DNA from: Callipepla californica brunnescens
Lineage: Eukaryota > Chordata > Aves > Galliformes > Odontophoridae
DNA length: 64,000 bases
Assembly: GCA_023055505.1 (NCBI GenBank)
Contig: JALIRH010000118.1
Coordinates: 868,001-932,000, forward strand
Direction of reading: 5' to 3'
The position numbers were made by a program, and so were the translations under genes. Under the pieces are notes generated by a model. That model saw only the letters and a list, made by a program, of their open reading frames with translations. It had not been told where the DNA came from and ran no database searches. This document shows positions 1 through 12,520 of this stretch, piece after piece. Position 1 is the stretch's first letter; every line of letters starts with the position of its first letter.

Positions 1-29
1 GTTTCTGCCAGTAAGGAATCACTACTGAA

Positions 30-30
<1 letters not shown>

Positions 31-65
<35 letters not shown>
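31..65. repeat. Poly(A) tract, 35 nt
   Basis: An uninterrupted run of 35 adenines near the left edge. No retrocopy or LINE body is recognisable upstream (only 30 bases are visible), so it is either a simple repeat or the tail of an element lying outside the window. Confidence 0.9.
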
Positions 66-66
<1 letters not shown>

Positions 67-850
67 CCTCTAGGTCTTAAATGTAGAAAATTTACTTCAG
101 TTAATATTGAACTATTAAACTTCTCATGCAAGTACTGCTAGACCAGACTAGGCAATTTCTTTAATAGGTAAGAAAGTTCAGCATTCTGAATAAAGAGACA
201 AAGAGACTGAAAATGGATTGACTTGCAGAATGTTGCACATTTTTGACTTCCAGGTATAAGCATATTTTTTAAGTACACAAAACTGTATAGACAATTCCTT
301 AAATCATTGCCTAGTAACAGTAGCAGATGTAGCTGCAATGTCTGAATAACTTAAAGCTGATGTAAATGTGGACTGCTTCCTGAACTGGTGGGTTGTTCCT
401 GGGACTTGTACTCAAGTTCATTAGCTTTCAGACAGACCTGTTTCCTCAGGCATCTTCCCACTTAAGTGGCAGTACTGGCACAGTGCAGTGGGACAGTGCA
501 TGTGACCAGGGCTGAGATTAAGAGAACTGCCTTTCCCATTGAGAATAACCCACACATTATTAACTTTAAATAAATAATGAAATCAAAGCACGACTCCTAT
601 GTTAACATTATATATTCAGATGTATATAATGAATAATTTACTGTGACCAGATACATTCTTCAACAGCTGTTTGAAAATTTTTCTTTGAGAAAAGTTTCTC
701 CCACTGGGAAAACAAGTAATTAGTTTATATAGTAGGTTGTTTATGATTCTTCTAAAATCACTAAAATACAAGTAAAAAAAAGGCAGATTTCCTCACCCTT
801 TGCCAGTGCCTTTCAATATCAAATTGGAAAATATACTATTCCTATCAGTA
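66..850. other. Intergenic, no feature seen
   Basis: AT-rich single-copy-looking sequence. The only open frames are short and lack codon structure, and I see no repeat family here. Confidence 0.6.
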
Positions 851-1070
851 TTTCATAAAATCATTGACTGGCTTAGGTTGGAAGGCCTTAAAGACTCCAG
901 TTTCACCCACTGCCTCAGGCTGGCTGCCCCTACAAGACCAGGCTGCCAAGTGTCCCATCCAGCCTGGCCTTGTACACCTCCAGGGATGGGGCATCCACAA
1001 CCTCTCTGGGCAGCAGTGCCAGAGCTTCACCAACTTCTGAGTAAAGAATTTCTTCCTAACATCTAACCTA
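851..1070 (-). mobile_element. CR1 LINE fragment (antisense)
   Basis: Antisense CR1 3' end. The 'aaatcattgactggcttagg' start is followed by the 'ggttggaaggcctt' block, the stretch meaning 'accaggctgcccaagtgtcc', and a 'ctctctgggcagcagtgcca' block typical of the CR1 3' region. It is diverged, has no target duplication and is 5'-truncated, as most CR1 copies are. Open frames on both strands here are by-products of the repeat. Confidence 0.85.
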
Positions 1071-1340
1071 ATTAAGTATAAGCTAATTTTTTAAAAAAAA
1101 TTTATGTCTTCCTTACAATGATGCTTTACAATATTGTCCACGTCTCAGAGAAATCTGTATGGGATTTAAACCTAAACAAGGTATGTCTGTGTAACTTTCA
1201 AAGTGATGTGCTTGCTTGCAACTAGAAAATATTCAATGGATATGAGCTGTTGATATTGGTGAAAGTGAATAGTAATAGCATGTAGTTACCAAAACATGAT
1301 GTTAGTATACATTCTGATTAATATAAGCATCGATTTATAG

Positions 1341-1486
1341 TTATAACTACATATATGAACATAATATATATATGAATATATAATATTCATAATAATATAA
1401 ATAATATAATAATAATATAATAATATAAATAATATAATAATAATAATATAATAATAATAATAATATATAAATAATATATATATGAA
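1341..1486. repeat. AT-only microsatellite (ATA/AAT)n
   Basis: About 145 bp built almost wholly of ATA, AATA and AATAATAT units, with a second short TATA run at the 3' end. It is imperfect and probably length-variable. It lies directly before a CR1 fragment. Confidence 0.85.
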
Positions 1487-1510
1487 GATTCATGTAGATA
1501 TGGAGTACCA

Positions 1511-1660
1511 CATGGCTTAGGTTGGAAGGGACCTTTAAGATCTTCTAGTTCCTACTCTCCTGCTATAGGCAGAAACACCTCCCTGCAGGTGGCTCAGAGT
1601 TTTATGCAGTCTGACCTTGAGTGCTTACGGGGGGGAGCACCCACAGCCTCTCTGGTTGAA
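1511..1660 (-). mobile_element. CR1 LINE fragment (antisense)
   Basis: Starts with 'atggcttaggttggaaggga', the antisense CR1 3' end without its terminal octamer repeats. It continues through 'gcaggtggctcagag' and ends at 'cccacagcctctctgg'. A run of seven G lies where CR1 normally has 'gggatggggc'. Confidence 0.8.
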
Positions 1661-4600
1661 TATGTGTATACACATGGATATTTACATATTTATATATAAT
1701 ATCATTTTCTATTTGACCACTACTTTTGTGATCTGTTAAAGATGTACATTTCATTATGTTATGCTAAATAAAAACTAGCAGTGTAATTTCCATTTTGGAA
1801 GCTGTTTAAGGGAAACAAGATTGGAGCAGTACAGGAACAGTATAATAGCAGATGCATTGAAAATGTAGGTAGAGAAGGATGCTAAAGTCTAAAAGTATGA
1901 ACACAGAGGATAGATGGTAAATTTCTGGGCAATACGGTAATGCCACTGTGACAGCTTACAGACCTCTAACTTCAAAACTAGGTAAGCAAAGCTGATCTCC
2001 CAGGCACCTCTTTATTAATTGAAATGCACTTTCACTAAACATATTTTATTTAGTATTCTGGTATTACTTTTGATCTGTTCTCCTGTTCTTTAGGATTGGT
2101 TGTCATCTGCACAAAGCATTTGTGGTTGCACAAATATATTAATTTAATAAAGAGGATTTTTTAATATTTTAGGAAAAAAAGCGTCCTGTGTGCTCAGTGT
2201 TCATTTTCAATGCTTCATTCACTAAAGCTGGTATGGATCTTGCCAACATACACATTATATTTTAGTGTGCATAGGGCAGCTAAAACACGTTATGATAAAA
2301 CACGAATTATTACAGAAAAGACATGAAAAAAAACAGAGTAAAATTGCATACAAATTATAAACTATCTGTCTTGCCATGATCACTGTAAGAACAGAAACTA
2401 CAGAGTTACTACACCTTCAGGAATGTATCGTTGCTTGTTTTAATGCTAGAAGGGACCAATAGGATCACATTGGCTGGCTATACATAACTATATAGCCTCC
2501 TGGATTATTACAGTAAGTCTGTTCATACCAAACATAATAGCCTTCATAACCTTACATCCCTTTTTTTTAATAGTTTAAAAATAAGATAGACTCACATTGT
2601 TTCTGAGATGATTGTTTCCATCATCTGCCACTAGGCATTTGAAAGCACAGATAAATCGTATTAACATCAAACTCTATGCTCACTTATGAGGTTGTATGAA
2701 ACACTGCCTGTTTCATGCATTTTATGCAGTGCTTAATGGGGAAAGGATGTAAATTATCCTTAGTGCGATGCACAGAATCTTTTTAATACAAAGAATAGTG
2801 ATGTTCCATTACTTGTAAGTTTTTGTTTATGTTGTAAGACCAATAGAAATAAATTTGATTTTAAAACAACTCAGAACTAAAAAATATTGTGCTCATTGCA
2901 GTAAGATACTCATTCAAGCAAATAAAAATTATTATTTCCTGCCTTATTATCCAGTGTCCTTTTCTGTAATCATCTCATGCTACCTATGTCAAAAAAATGG
3001 ATTATTATGCAGACTTGCAGGTTTTATGCAGACAGGTTTGCGTCATAATGTAATCATTATTCTTAAATAAAAGTTTATACCAAGTGGAGAGAAAAAAGAA
3101 AGGCAAGATGATTATTTTTTTTCTGTGTGCAATCTGTCTATATATTATATAAATCCTGTGTTGTTTTTCACACTGGTATTGTAAAAATTCTTTTAGAAGA
3201 CTTTATTCTCTTAAGGTGGCAGATCTCACATTTCTGCTCTGAAACTCCACACCAAATCTTAAAGTTGGCATTGTATGAGTGGTCATGATTATTTCAATAT
3301 TTAGAAGTAGGGAATTTTGTCAGAGGTACTTTAAACTATACGATAACTGGGGTAAGAGTGGTAAGAACTTCAATTAGCCTTAATACGTTATCTAAATTCT
3401 AAGTATCTGACCCAATAAACAAACATGGCCAAATTACTTTCATTTTTAGGATTATGCACGGTTGTAGACCTCTGAAGATATTTGCCTGCTCAGAAACATG
3501 TGAATTCTCACCAAATTCTTCTCTTCAGACTTTTAATTGCAAACTAAACCAGAAGACAGGACATAAACATTAGATCTCCACTAATGAAGGAAATTTTCTT
3601 GAAGAAATTTCCAGTTATGCTGCTAACTATGGGCCAATACAACATCAGTAAACATTTATTTTTCTATTTATGTACTGAAAACAAGTGGCTTTGTTAATGG
3701 TGTGCTGTTCTTTTTAACAGCTATTCAAATACACCAGTGAACTCTGATTACCTTCTGTGAAAATATTCTTTGAACAGTTGCTAAAAGATTGATGCAACCA
3801 AAACACATTTTATATTCCTAGAAAAGGTATAAAGCACATAACTCTGTAAAATATTTGTTCTACTGATCAACTCTGGAGGAGGAGATATGTCTATACTTTA
3901 TTTTTGCCTTCAGAGAAGAAAATAGACTTGAACGTAACTTTTATGTTTCTGTCTTCTGTATTTTTATATTTTTAAGATCAAGTCATCTTCTTATTAATTA
4001 ACTAGCTCATCATCTAAATAATTCTCCAACATCACATTCAGGAAGACATATACAAATTAATTCTGGAGGTGTCACATATAAATTCCAAAGTGAGGCACTC
4101 TAGAAAATTTTGGCAAAAAAAATTGACTTTTTTAATTGCAAAGTCCTCCTGAAATTATGTTTTGAAGTAGAAATATTGTCTTCTTACATTTCAGGATTCT
4201 ATAAAACTACAACTCTAAATGCTGCATAGCTACAATTCCATATCTAAAATTTTCGAAATTGTGCCATTTGGATCTCTAACATACTACTGGCTTTATAAAT
4301 GTGTTCCTTAAGAAGAAAATAAAGTTTGGTTACTCTCTTGGTTTCTTAGCCTAAAGCATATCAAAATATATGCTAGGAATGAAGGAGAAATTGAACATTA
4401 TTAGAAGAAATACTAATAAAAATATAAATCCTCTTCTACTGTGAAGGTATGAAAGTACCAGAAATAGTGGATGTAGGACTACTTAATGATTTGTTAGACA
4501 GTTTTTTCCTAAGATACTTCTGGCCTTGAAAGCAATCATGTTTTTAGCTGTGTGAAGATGAACTGCCATATAGTCCACACCAAAAACATAACCTGAACAT

Positions 4601-6128
4601 GCAAACATGTAGATGTAGCTGTGCTAAGATCTTCCAATTTCAATCTTTGGCCTCCAAGGGAGAAAAAGTGAAGAGTCAGAAGTGCCTCTCCAATATCTGC
4701 AAGATAAATTAAGTCTTTATGCCTCTTTCAAGAGCCGGAGTCCATACTACTCCTTCCACTTAAAGGAAGACATGTCACAGATCTGACAGGACTGCCACTA
4801 AGATGCAAGCCAAACTGAAGCTTTCTTTCCACCCCTCACAACGATTAACGTTTTCCCTCAGATCTCCAAAGGCGAGATGAAAGATTCCTAAAGATCAGAA
4901 TTCCAGCAGGAGTGTGTGACCCACTCTATTAAGGGCTTTAAACGCAAAGACTGAAACCTTGAACTCCATCAAAACGCCAACAAGCAGTTTGTGCACAGTA
5001 AAGCACTGGGAAGGATCAAAAAACATCCACCCAAACTTCACAATAATTGCCCTACTCTGTTCCGCACAAATCGAAGGTAATCGCTGAGCTTTTTTAGCAG
5101 CACAGTTTAGTGTACATTTGAAGTCGTTTGACCATGATATAACAAAGACATGTAATAATGTTATGTCAAAGGAGAGAGAGTGCAATCCAACGGCACTGTA
5201 AGGCTAGAATAGAAATCAGCCAGAAAAAGACTGCCTCTTGCTTGTTCAATGGTCCAGCAATGAGCAGAAAGGTCTCTCTAAATTCCCACAATAATTTGCC
5301 TAACTTTGGCCAAATACTGTGGTGGTTTGTGTCCTGCAAAATTCTAATGCGATGAAAACCATTTCTTGGAGTAAGTTACAGCAGAAGAATATCATGATAT
5401 TACGTACTTTTGGCATGTTATGAGCAGATCCTTCATAATACATTTTGATTAATATTGTGGAGAAAAAGAAATAGCATAACAAAGTCTGATGTTTGATAAA
5501 AGAGCAAAAATCAAATATACTCCTGTACAATGTGTACAATTTCAATGTATAATTTGCTAGAGGAAGAAGAAAGCAAATGTAATTTGCAAATGTATACTAT
5601 CTGAAACAAAGCTTTAACTTAGAATGCATGCCTTTGAATTATTGATTTAAAAGTACTGATCTAGAATTAAAATAAATAAATAAATAAACACAGTCTACTA
5701 ATGGTCTGCTTAATTGCCAACATAAAAATCAAGATGATACTGAAATACAAAGAAATGACTTAATCCTCAAGAAATGTAACAATAGCTAAAAAGACTGTAT
5801 TTTAAAAGGTCTGATAATCTACCTACATAAGACGACTTTGAAATTCAGATTGTTTATATAGTACATTCAGTCTACTATATCTTCATGACCACCAATTTCT
5901 GTAAGTTGTATGAAAATTTTCTTATTCATATCAACAATTTACATTAAAAGCCTTTTTTAATTATAAATAAGCTGCAAGAGCTACATAAATACTGTGAAAT
6001 ACAGATTGTGTGAAGAATATCTTTAAGTGTAAGCAGTACAAAACCGCAAAATATTCTATGGGTTTAAAGATTTTTTAAGTACTAACATTATTTTCTCAAC
6101 TGTATGGTGGGTAATAACTTTCTATCTG
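1661..6128. other. Intergenic, about 4.5 kb without a recognised gene
   Basis: AT-rich sequence with many stops in all frames. The longest open frames are under 100 codons and resemble no known family. A small (AAAT)n run sits at 5670-5690. Part of 4900-5110 is slightly more GC-rich and might be an old decayed LINE, listed among the findings. No splice-bounded exon can be argued. Confidence 0.55.
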
Positions 6129-6768
6129 TCATCCACTGCCAGAGCTCCTTTCCAGCAGGTCTGTCCCTAACCTGTCCTGGTACACGCTCTCCAGCCTTTC
6201 CAGGTCTTGCTGAATGGCAACACAGCCTTCTGGTGCATCAGCCACTCCTCCCAGCTTCAAATAATCAGTGAACTTGCTGAGAGGCCAACCTATTCATTCA
6301 TCCAGGTCGCTGATGAAGATGTTGTACAAGAGTGGATTCACTACCAACCCCTGAGGAACGCTGCTAGTTACCGGCCTCCAACTAGGCTCTGTGCTGCTGA
6401 ACACAGTCCTCTGAGCTCTGCCAGTTCTCAATCCACCTTTCTGTCTATTCATCTACCCCACACTTCCTAAGCTTACCTACAAGGACTTTATGAGAGCCAG
6501 TGTCAAAAGCCTTGCTGAAATCAAAGTAGACAACACCTATACTGGTCTCTCTGCATCTACACAGCCAGTTGTGATATCACAGAAGGCAATCATACTGGTC
6601 AAGTATGATTTGCTCTTGGTGAAGCCATGTTGACTACTCCTGGTGCACTTATTTTCTTCCACTTGTTTGGAGATAACATCACAGGAATTTAGGTGAGGCT
6701 GACTGGACCAGTTTCCCAGTTCTTGCCCTTTTTGATGACTGGAGTGACATTGCCTATACTCCAGTCCT
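6129..6768 (-). mobile_element. CR1 LINE, reverse-transcriptase region (antisense), part 1 of an interrupted copy
   Basis: Antisense CR1 ORF2 text. It includes the block about a short list of remaining RT motifs ('caggtcgctgatgaagatgtt', 'gtgtcaaaagccttgctgaa', 'gaagccatgttgactactcc'), all characteristic of the RT C-terminal half read backwards. The copy breaks near 6768, where the orientation flips, and resumes at about 7169. Confidence 0.85.
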
Positions 6769-7168
6769 CAGGCTATGAGGAGCGACTGGAGGAGCTGCGG
6801 ATGTTTAGTCTGGGGAAGAGGAGGTTGAGGGAAGAACTTATCGTTCTCTTCAAATTCCTGAAAGATAATTGCAGTGAGAGCAGAGTTGGTCTCTTCTCAC
6901 TGTTGACAAGTGACAGGATGAGGGGGAATGGTTTCAAGTTGTGTCAGGGGTGGTTCAGGATGGATGTAAGGAAAAAATTATTTACAAAAAGAGTTATTAA
7001 GCACTGGAATAGGCTCCCCAGGGACATGTTTGAGTCACCATCCCTGAATGTGTTCAAAATCTGTTTGGATGTGGTGCTGAGGGTCATGATTAAGCTACGG
7101 GTTTTTGATGATCTTGATGATCTTTAAGGTCTTTTCCAACCTCAGCAGTTCTAGGATTCTGTGATTCT
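6769..7168 (+). mobile_element. CR1 LINE 3' end (sense), nested inside an antisense CR1
   Basis: Sense CR1 starting at 'gaggagcgactggaggagct' and running to the terminal 'ggattctgtgattctcc'. The 144-codon open frame from 6693 to 7127 is the tail of the CR1 ORF2 and 3' region and not a host gene. Flanking antisense CR1 on both sides (6129-6768 and 7169-7268) shows it landed inside an older copy. Confidence 0.85.
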
Positions 7169-7268
7169 CCAAGACCTGTCAAAGAAGATAGAGAGCATTT
7201 TGGCAATCACTTCTGCCAGCTCCCTCAGCACTTGTGAGTATATTCCGTCAGGGCCCATGGCTTTTTAA
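7169..7268 (-). mobile_element. CR1 LINE (antisense), part 2 of the interrupted copy
   Basis: Resumes the antisense text with 'ttctgccagctccctcagca' and 'gtcagggcccatgg', which directly follow the 6129-6768 text in an uninterrupted CR1. Confidence 0.75.
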
Positions 7269-7317
7269 TCTTTGCATGCCAACAGTGTGGTGGATCACAG
7301 GCTGGTCATTAGGGAAC

Positions 7318-7527
7318 AATGTGCCCCCATGGACAAGAAGGCCAATAATATCCCGGTATGCATTAAAAGAATGTGGTCAACAGAATGATCTTCCCTTTCT
7401 ACTCTGCCTTGGTGAGGCTACATTTGGAATATTGTGCTCTGGGTTCCACAGTTAAAGAGAGACAGGGAATTACTGAAGAGAGCCTCAAAGTAGAGAGCCT
7501 CAAAGATGATTAAGGGCTTGGAAAATC
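7318..7527 (+). mobile_element. CR1 LINE fragment (sense), ORF2 3' part
   Basis: Contains 'acaagaaggccaataatatc', 'ctactctgccttggtgaggc' and 'acatttggaatattgtgctc', the sense RT 3' region. It ends near 'aagggcttgga' without a CR1 terminus. A 14 bp duplication (agagagcctcaaag) occurs near 7476-7505. Confidence 0.8.
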
Positions 7528-9342
7528 TACATCAGGAAGGGTCCTCTGTACATTTAATTATGACTACTACACAGGAATTAAATCCCATGATATCACAAAT
7601 TCCATAATTTCTAAAATTACAGAAGAAAAATGTACAGTGTGATCATAATGAAATGTTTGTTAAAAATGTAAATACTATCAAGTACTCTGAAAAAATGTAG
7701 AAGAAAAAAAGAAGAAAAAAACAATGAATGGAGTGTGGCAGTTCTTGTAATGTGTTTTACCTAGACAAAGGAAAAAGAAAATATGCTGATAAATTGCACA
7801 CCTATGGAATCTCAAAAGAAGCAGACATCAATTGTTTCATCACTAGGAAAATTTACATGGCATTGCTATACTGAAAGAAGTTTTTCTTCAGATATCATAT
7901 ATTAACTCAAAGGCAGTTCTACTCCTTATTCAACATCTACAGCTATCAGCACACACAGAAAATTGGAGAGAATATATGCAATTATCCCAACCTACATAAA
8001 CAACACTTTTGTGAACAACCTGAGAAATACTTATTCAGTGTAGGTTTTTCCTCAGTTTAGAATTACAGGTTTAATACTTTTCAACACGTGGAGTTTTGGA
8101 TTCTTAGAAATACTATAGAGAGAAAACTACTAGTCTTATTTTTGCTTACTTCTTCAGTCTAAAATACCAAGGAGAATCTAACCATCAACTTGGAGTTCTT
8201 AGTAGGTAAATAGCTTAATTAGCTTAAATAGCATTTATTCTGTACAAACTAAGGTCCTGAGAAATAATGTCATAATCACTTTCAGTATTGTTAATTTTTA
8301 AGCTATTGATTTAGTGTAAGTTTACAGTATTTTTGAAAAAGTCTGAAAAGGCTTCACAAAAGCTTCTATTTCAGCATCTGAACTGCAGCTGCATTAGTGC
8401 TTCCTTTCAAATAGTTGCAGTCAATGCAGTAGTTTGCAATACACTACTACACCAGGGTTGTTTATAAGTTAAACATTAATCAAGGTGAAAATTAATCCTT
8501 TTAGCTTTCCAAATAAAAAATCTTTTTTTCCTAAAATGTCTACTTCCCAGCATTACAATCACACATTTCTTAAGCTATTCTCACAGGTCAAATGTAAATA
8601 ATGAATTGAATGCTTCTCTAGCACAGAAGAAGAAATGCTGCAAGGCATATAGAATTTGAACACAGCATCAATCTGCTGCCACAGTCAACCAAGCCTGAGA
8701 AGAACTTATCATTAATTTTAAAAGGAACTTCAGCAAATAGACTGACAGGGAGAAATTGCCATATATATTCACAGTTGGTGACTTTGAGGTGACACTGGAT
8801 ATTTTCCTTTATTTATTTCTTTGTTAATTAATTATTCAGTAACGCTGTCATCATGCAAGCTAGCAACACTTTCAGACTAGCAGTGTGCTTGTCACTACAA
8901 TTTCTTGAACATATGTTCTATATTTCAGTAATTCAAACACATATAGCTGGTAACCTTAATACTAGTATTTTGAAGAAACAGTAGTTTTATACCAGCAAAA
9001 GAATAGAAAACAAAAAAACAGCTAGAAGTATGTTGATGTTACTAGTACTAAAAAGTCCACTTTTTCAAAGCAAGCAGTCTCCAAAAAGCTGTGTATAGAA
9101 CGGTTCAACACATCATTATATACTAAGAAAACTGTTTTCTGGGCTGTTGAAATAAGTTGTAATGACACTAAGTAGAAAGCAATAAAACTGCAAGTCTTCC
9201 TAAAGAAAGAGGAAAAAAACCCACAAACTACTGGAAAGAAGGAGAAAAAGAAAAAAGAGAAAAGAAGAAATAGAAAAATAAAAGAAAAAAAGAGACAGAA
9301 ACAAAACACACAAACAAAAACACAGAAAAACAAGACTCTTTA
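7528..9342. other. Intergenic; purine-rich A/G stretch at its right end
   Basis: No gene or repeat family recognised from 7528 to about 9200. Positions 9203-9335 are almost pure A and G on the + strand (runs such as 'gaaagaaggagaaaaagaaa'). The Phe/Leu-rich open frames on the other strand here are compositional artefacts. Confidence 0.6.
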
Positions 9343-9508
9343 TAATCACAGAATCACAGAATTGTAGAGGTTGAAAGGGACCTCTAGAGATCACTGAGTC
9401 TAACCCCTCTGCCAAAGCAGCTCCTGAAACCAGGTTGCACAGGTAGGCGTCCAGGAGGGTCCTGAACGTCTCCAGAGAAGGAGACTCCACCACCCCCCTG
9501 AGCAAGCT
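9343..9508 (-). mobile_element. CR1 LINE 3' end (antisense)
   Basis: Begins with two copies of the terminal octamer ('aatcacagaatcacagaatt'), then 'ggttgaaagggacctctaga' and 'caccaccccc'. It looks younger than most CR1 pieces in the window. The adjoining purine tract on its left may have grown from an insertion-site A-rich segment. Confidence 0.9.
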
Positions 9509-10563
9509 GTGAAGTCAATTTTTTAGATTATGAAGACAAAGCACTATCTGTGTGTGCACTATTCTTTCAGATAGTTATTTTGTTTTCTTACCCCTTCTCC
9601 TATGCAAAGGATTAAAACATTAAATACAAATCTATACAAAAAAAAATAGAAATAAACCTACTTTTATTTTCTTTTCACCACATCCATTATGCTTGAAATA
9701 AACTTTTTCCCCCCACTTCTATAGTTCTTAAATAACTTCAAACACTCAGTGTTGAAAGAACTGTGAATAACATTCATCTGAATAATGTGTTACAAACAAA
9801 CACCTCACCTAAAGTAATACGCTTCCTCTGAGACAATATGTTACAGCAGTGCAAACTTCAATTCTACAGCCCTCAAGGGCAGTCATCTTATCTAGGTACA
9901 GAAGGTGTGATGACTCCACAGTGCCCTTACAAAATAAAGTACTCACAGTTTGGCAGTTATCTCTGTTTCTCTGTGAAATGGATGAATATTTTAAATGGAG
10001 GGCCTTGGGATTTATTTTAAATATACAGTAAAGGTGATTTTTGTCACTTTGACTGATCTAACATTTATAGGGTTTTAAATATTGAGCAGTCACTTTTTAC
10101 AGATTATACAGTAGATACGTAATTTCACAGTGTACTTATTGACTTATTTCTTAATAGTTTAACTACTGTAGCTGTATTGTTCCCCCAGTGATTTGATCTT
10201 AAAATAAGTAATTCAACATATTTCAATCCTGGGTTATTTCTTGGAGGGTTCTGTAGGGGTGCATACACACTGAAATGATGCTGAAGATCATATTTCCAAT
10301 AAATGTGCGAAGAACAACTTGGTCCTGTGTTGTCTGCAGTTAAAACAAGGAGTGTGAGAGCCTTTCACACAAACTTCTGTACAGGAATTAGGAAACAGCT
10401 GTCATCTGTGAGTGAGATGTTACTCCGTATAGATTCAGATGCACTGATTTAAGATATCCCATCCTATTCCTATCTATAATCTTTGTGCACACCTTCACAT
10501 ATTTTACCTGCTGGACTACTTACTTTCTTCCACAGCTTGTATTACTACACTTGAGGAATACCA
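9509..10563. other. Intergenic, no feature seen
   Basis: AT-rich sequence. Two overlapping 60-codon frames near 9838-10031 have no family resemblance or coding signature. Confidence 0.55.
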
Positions 10564-12311
10564 TCACAGAATCACAGAGTGGTTGAGGTTGGATGGGACC
10601 TCTGGAGGACACCTGATCCAAAACTCCTGCTCAGGCAGGGGCACCGGGAGCTGTCTGGGACCATGCCCATATGGCTTTTGAAGATCTCCAGAGATGGAGA
10701 CTCTGCAACCTCTGTGGGAAGCCCATGTCAGTACTCGGTCACCCAAACAGCAGAAGATTGTTTTCATCTGAACATTAGGAAACTCTTGTGTTTCAGTTTG
10801 TGGTCATTGCTTCTTGTTTTGTCACTGGACACCACATAAAAGTGCCTGGTCCCATTTTGCACGCACCCTCCCTTCAAGTATTTTTATATATTTACAAGAT
10901 CCCCCTGAGCCTTGTCTTCTCCAGGCTAAACAGTCATAGCTCTCTCAGTCTTTCCCCATAGGAGAGGTGATCCAGTCCTTTAATCATCTTTGTTGGAATC
11001 TTTCCAGCCACTCCATGTCTCTTTCATACTGCAAAACCCAGATTTGGACATGGTCCTCCAGGTGTGTCCTTACTAATGCTGAGTAGAGGGGAAAGATCTG
11101 GAGGCAACCTTTTGCCTAACACAGCCAATAATACCTTCTTGGTATTAGCCTTCTTAGCAGCAAGTTCACGTTAATAAATTGTGTTCAACTTGGTGTTATT
11201 CAGGACCCTAAGTCCTTCTCTCCCAGGCTGCTTTCCAGTTGGGTGGTCCTCAGCACATCTAGCTTATTCTCATTGTTCCTACCAAAGTGTAAAACTTTTC
11301 AGCTCTCCTTGCTGAGCTTCATGAGGATCAAAATAGCCCATTTCTCTAGCCTTTTAAGGTTGGCAACTTGTGTATCAGACACTTCTATTTTTTGTTGTCT
11401 GTTAAATTACTGAGGGTACCTTCTTCCATCAACCACATAACTAACAGAGATCTTAAACTGAACTGGACTCAGTACTGACTCTTAGGGTAAACCACTATTT
11501 ACTGGACTCCACCTAGGCTTTGCACCAGTGATCACAACCTGCTGGGTCTGGCTGTTCAGTTTTCAACCCAACTCACCTTCTGCAAATACATCAATTGATT
11601 TTCTATTAAGATCTAATGGGAGACAGTGTTAAAGGCCTTCCTGAAGTCCTGATAGACCATGTCAGCTGCTCTCCATTCGTCTATCAGATGAGTCATTTAA
11701 TTGTAGATGCTTATCAGGTTGCTCAGATGTGACTGCTCCTTGGTGAATCCATGCTGGCTACTCCTGATTATTTTATTGTACTTCATATACCTGTAAATAG
11801 TTTCCAAGTTGAGCTGATTCGTCACCTTACCTGGGACTGAGGTGAGACTGTCTGCTCTAGTAGTTCCCTGTGTCCTTCTTTTTGCCTTTAAGATAGGAGT
11901 GACATTTTCTTTCCTCCAGTAACTTTTTTTTCAACACTTCTCCAATTCACCATGATCAATCAGACATTGTTAAGAGTGCCTTTGCATCTGCCAGCTCCCT
12001 CAGTATCCGTGGGTGCAGGACCTCAGGCATAACCAGCACCTCTATCTTGTTCAGCAGTGGGTTCCCTTTTTCCCTTGACTTCCTTTTGCTGCTTGTACTT
12101 TTGATCCTTTAATACTTACAGAAGCCCTTCTTATTTTCTTCATCATCACTGGTCAGGGTCTATTCTGTTTGGGCTTTAGCTTTCACAGCATTCTTGGACA
12201 GTGTCTCTGTATCACACTGTCCGTATGATTACATTTTTCTGTTTGTGTTTGGCCAAGAACTTCTTGTTCATCTGTGTAGGCTTCCTGGCATTCTTGCCTG
12301 ACTTCATGTTC
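10564..12311 (-). mobile_element. Long CR1 LINE copy (antisense), about 1.75 kb
   Basis: Opens with 'atcacagaatcacagagtgg' (CR1 terminus) and runs continuously through the antisense 3' region, the RT C-terminal half ('gaatccatgctggctactcc', 'ctgccagctccctcagta') and on towards the RT N-terminal half ('cagaagcccttcttattttc', 'cttcttgttcatctgtgtag'). Many indels and stops make it a dead copy. It is one of the longest continuous CR1 pieces here. Confidence 0.85.
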
Positions 12312-12419
12312 ATTAAAATGGACGACTCTTAAGGCTGGAAAAGGTTATCCTTGAACACTGACCAAGTGAATCCTTGAGCATTTTACTAGACAAGACCAAT
12401 TGCTACAAAAGACAAACAA

Positions 12420-12452
12420 ACAGAAAAAACAAACAAACAAACAAACAAAAAA
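12420..12452. repeat. (AAAC)n microsatellite
   Basis: Repeated AAAC units with one AAAAAA interruption. Confidence 0.85.
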
Positions 12453-12489
12453 CAATAATATGGAAAGGTTCTTATGTGCTCCATCAAGC

Positions 12490-12520
12490 ACTTGTCAAGG
12501 ACTTCTCAAGGACTTGTCAA
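12490..12520. repeat. 11-bp minisatellite, about 2.8 copies
   Basis: Units acttgtcaagg, acttctcaagg and acttgtcaa follow each other directly, with one substitution in the middle unit. Confidence 0.85.

Noticed and set aside
1341..1486. AT-only block considered as an origin or matrix-attachment site
   Set aside because: Composition alone is explained by a microsatellite.
6693..7127. 144-codon open frame, considered as a host protein
   Set aside because: The sequence is CR1 ORF2 and 3' text ending at a CR1 terminus.
9022..9505. Two overlapping Phe/Leu-rich minus-strand frames of about 100 codons
   Set aside because: They translate the opposite strand of a purine tract and an antisense CR1.
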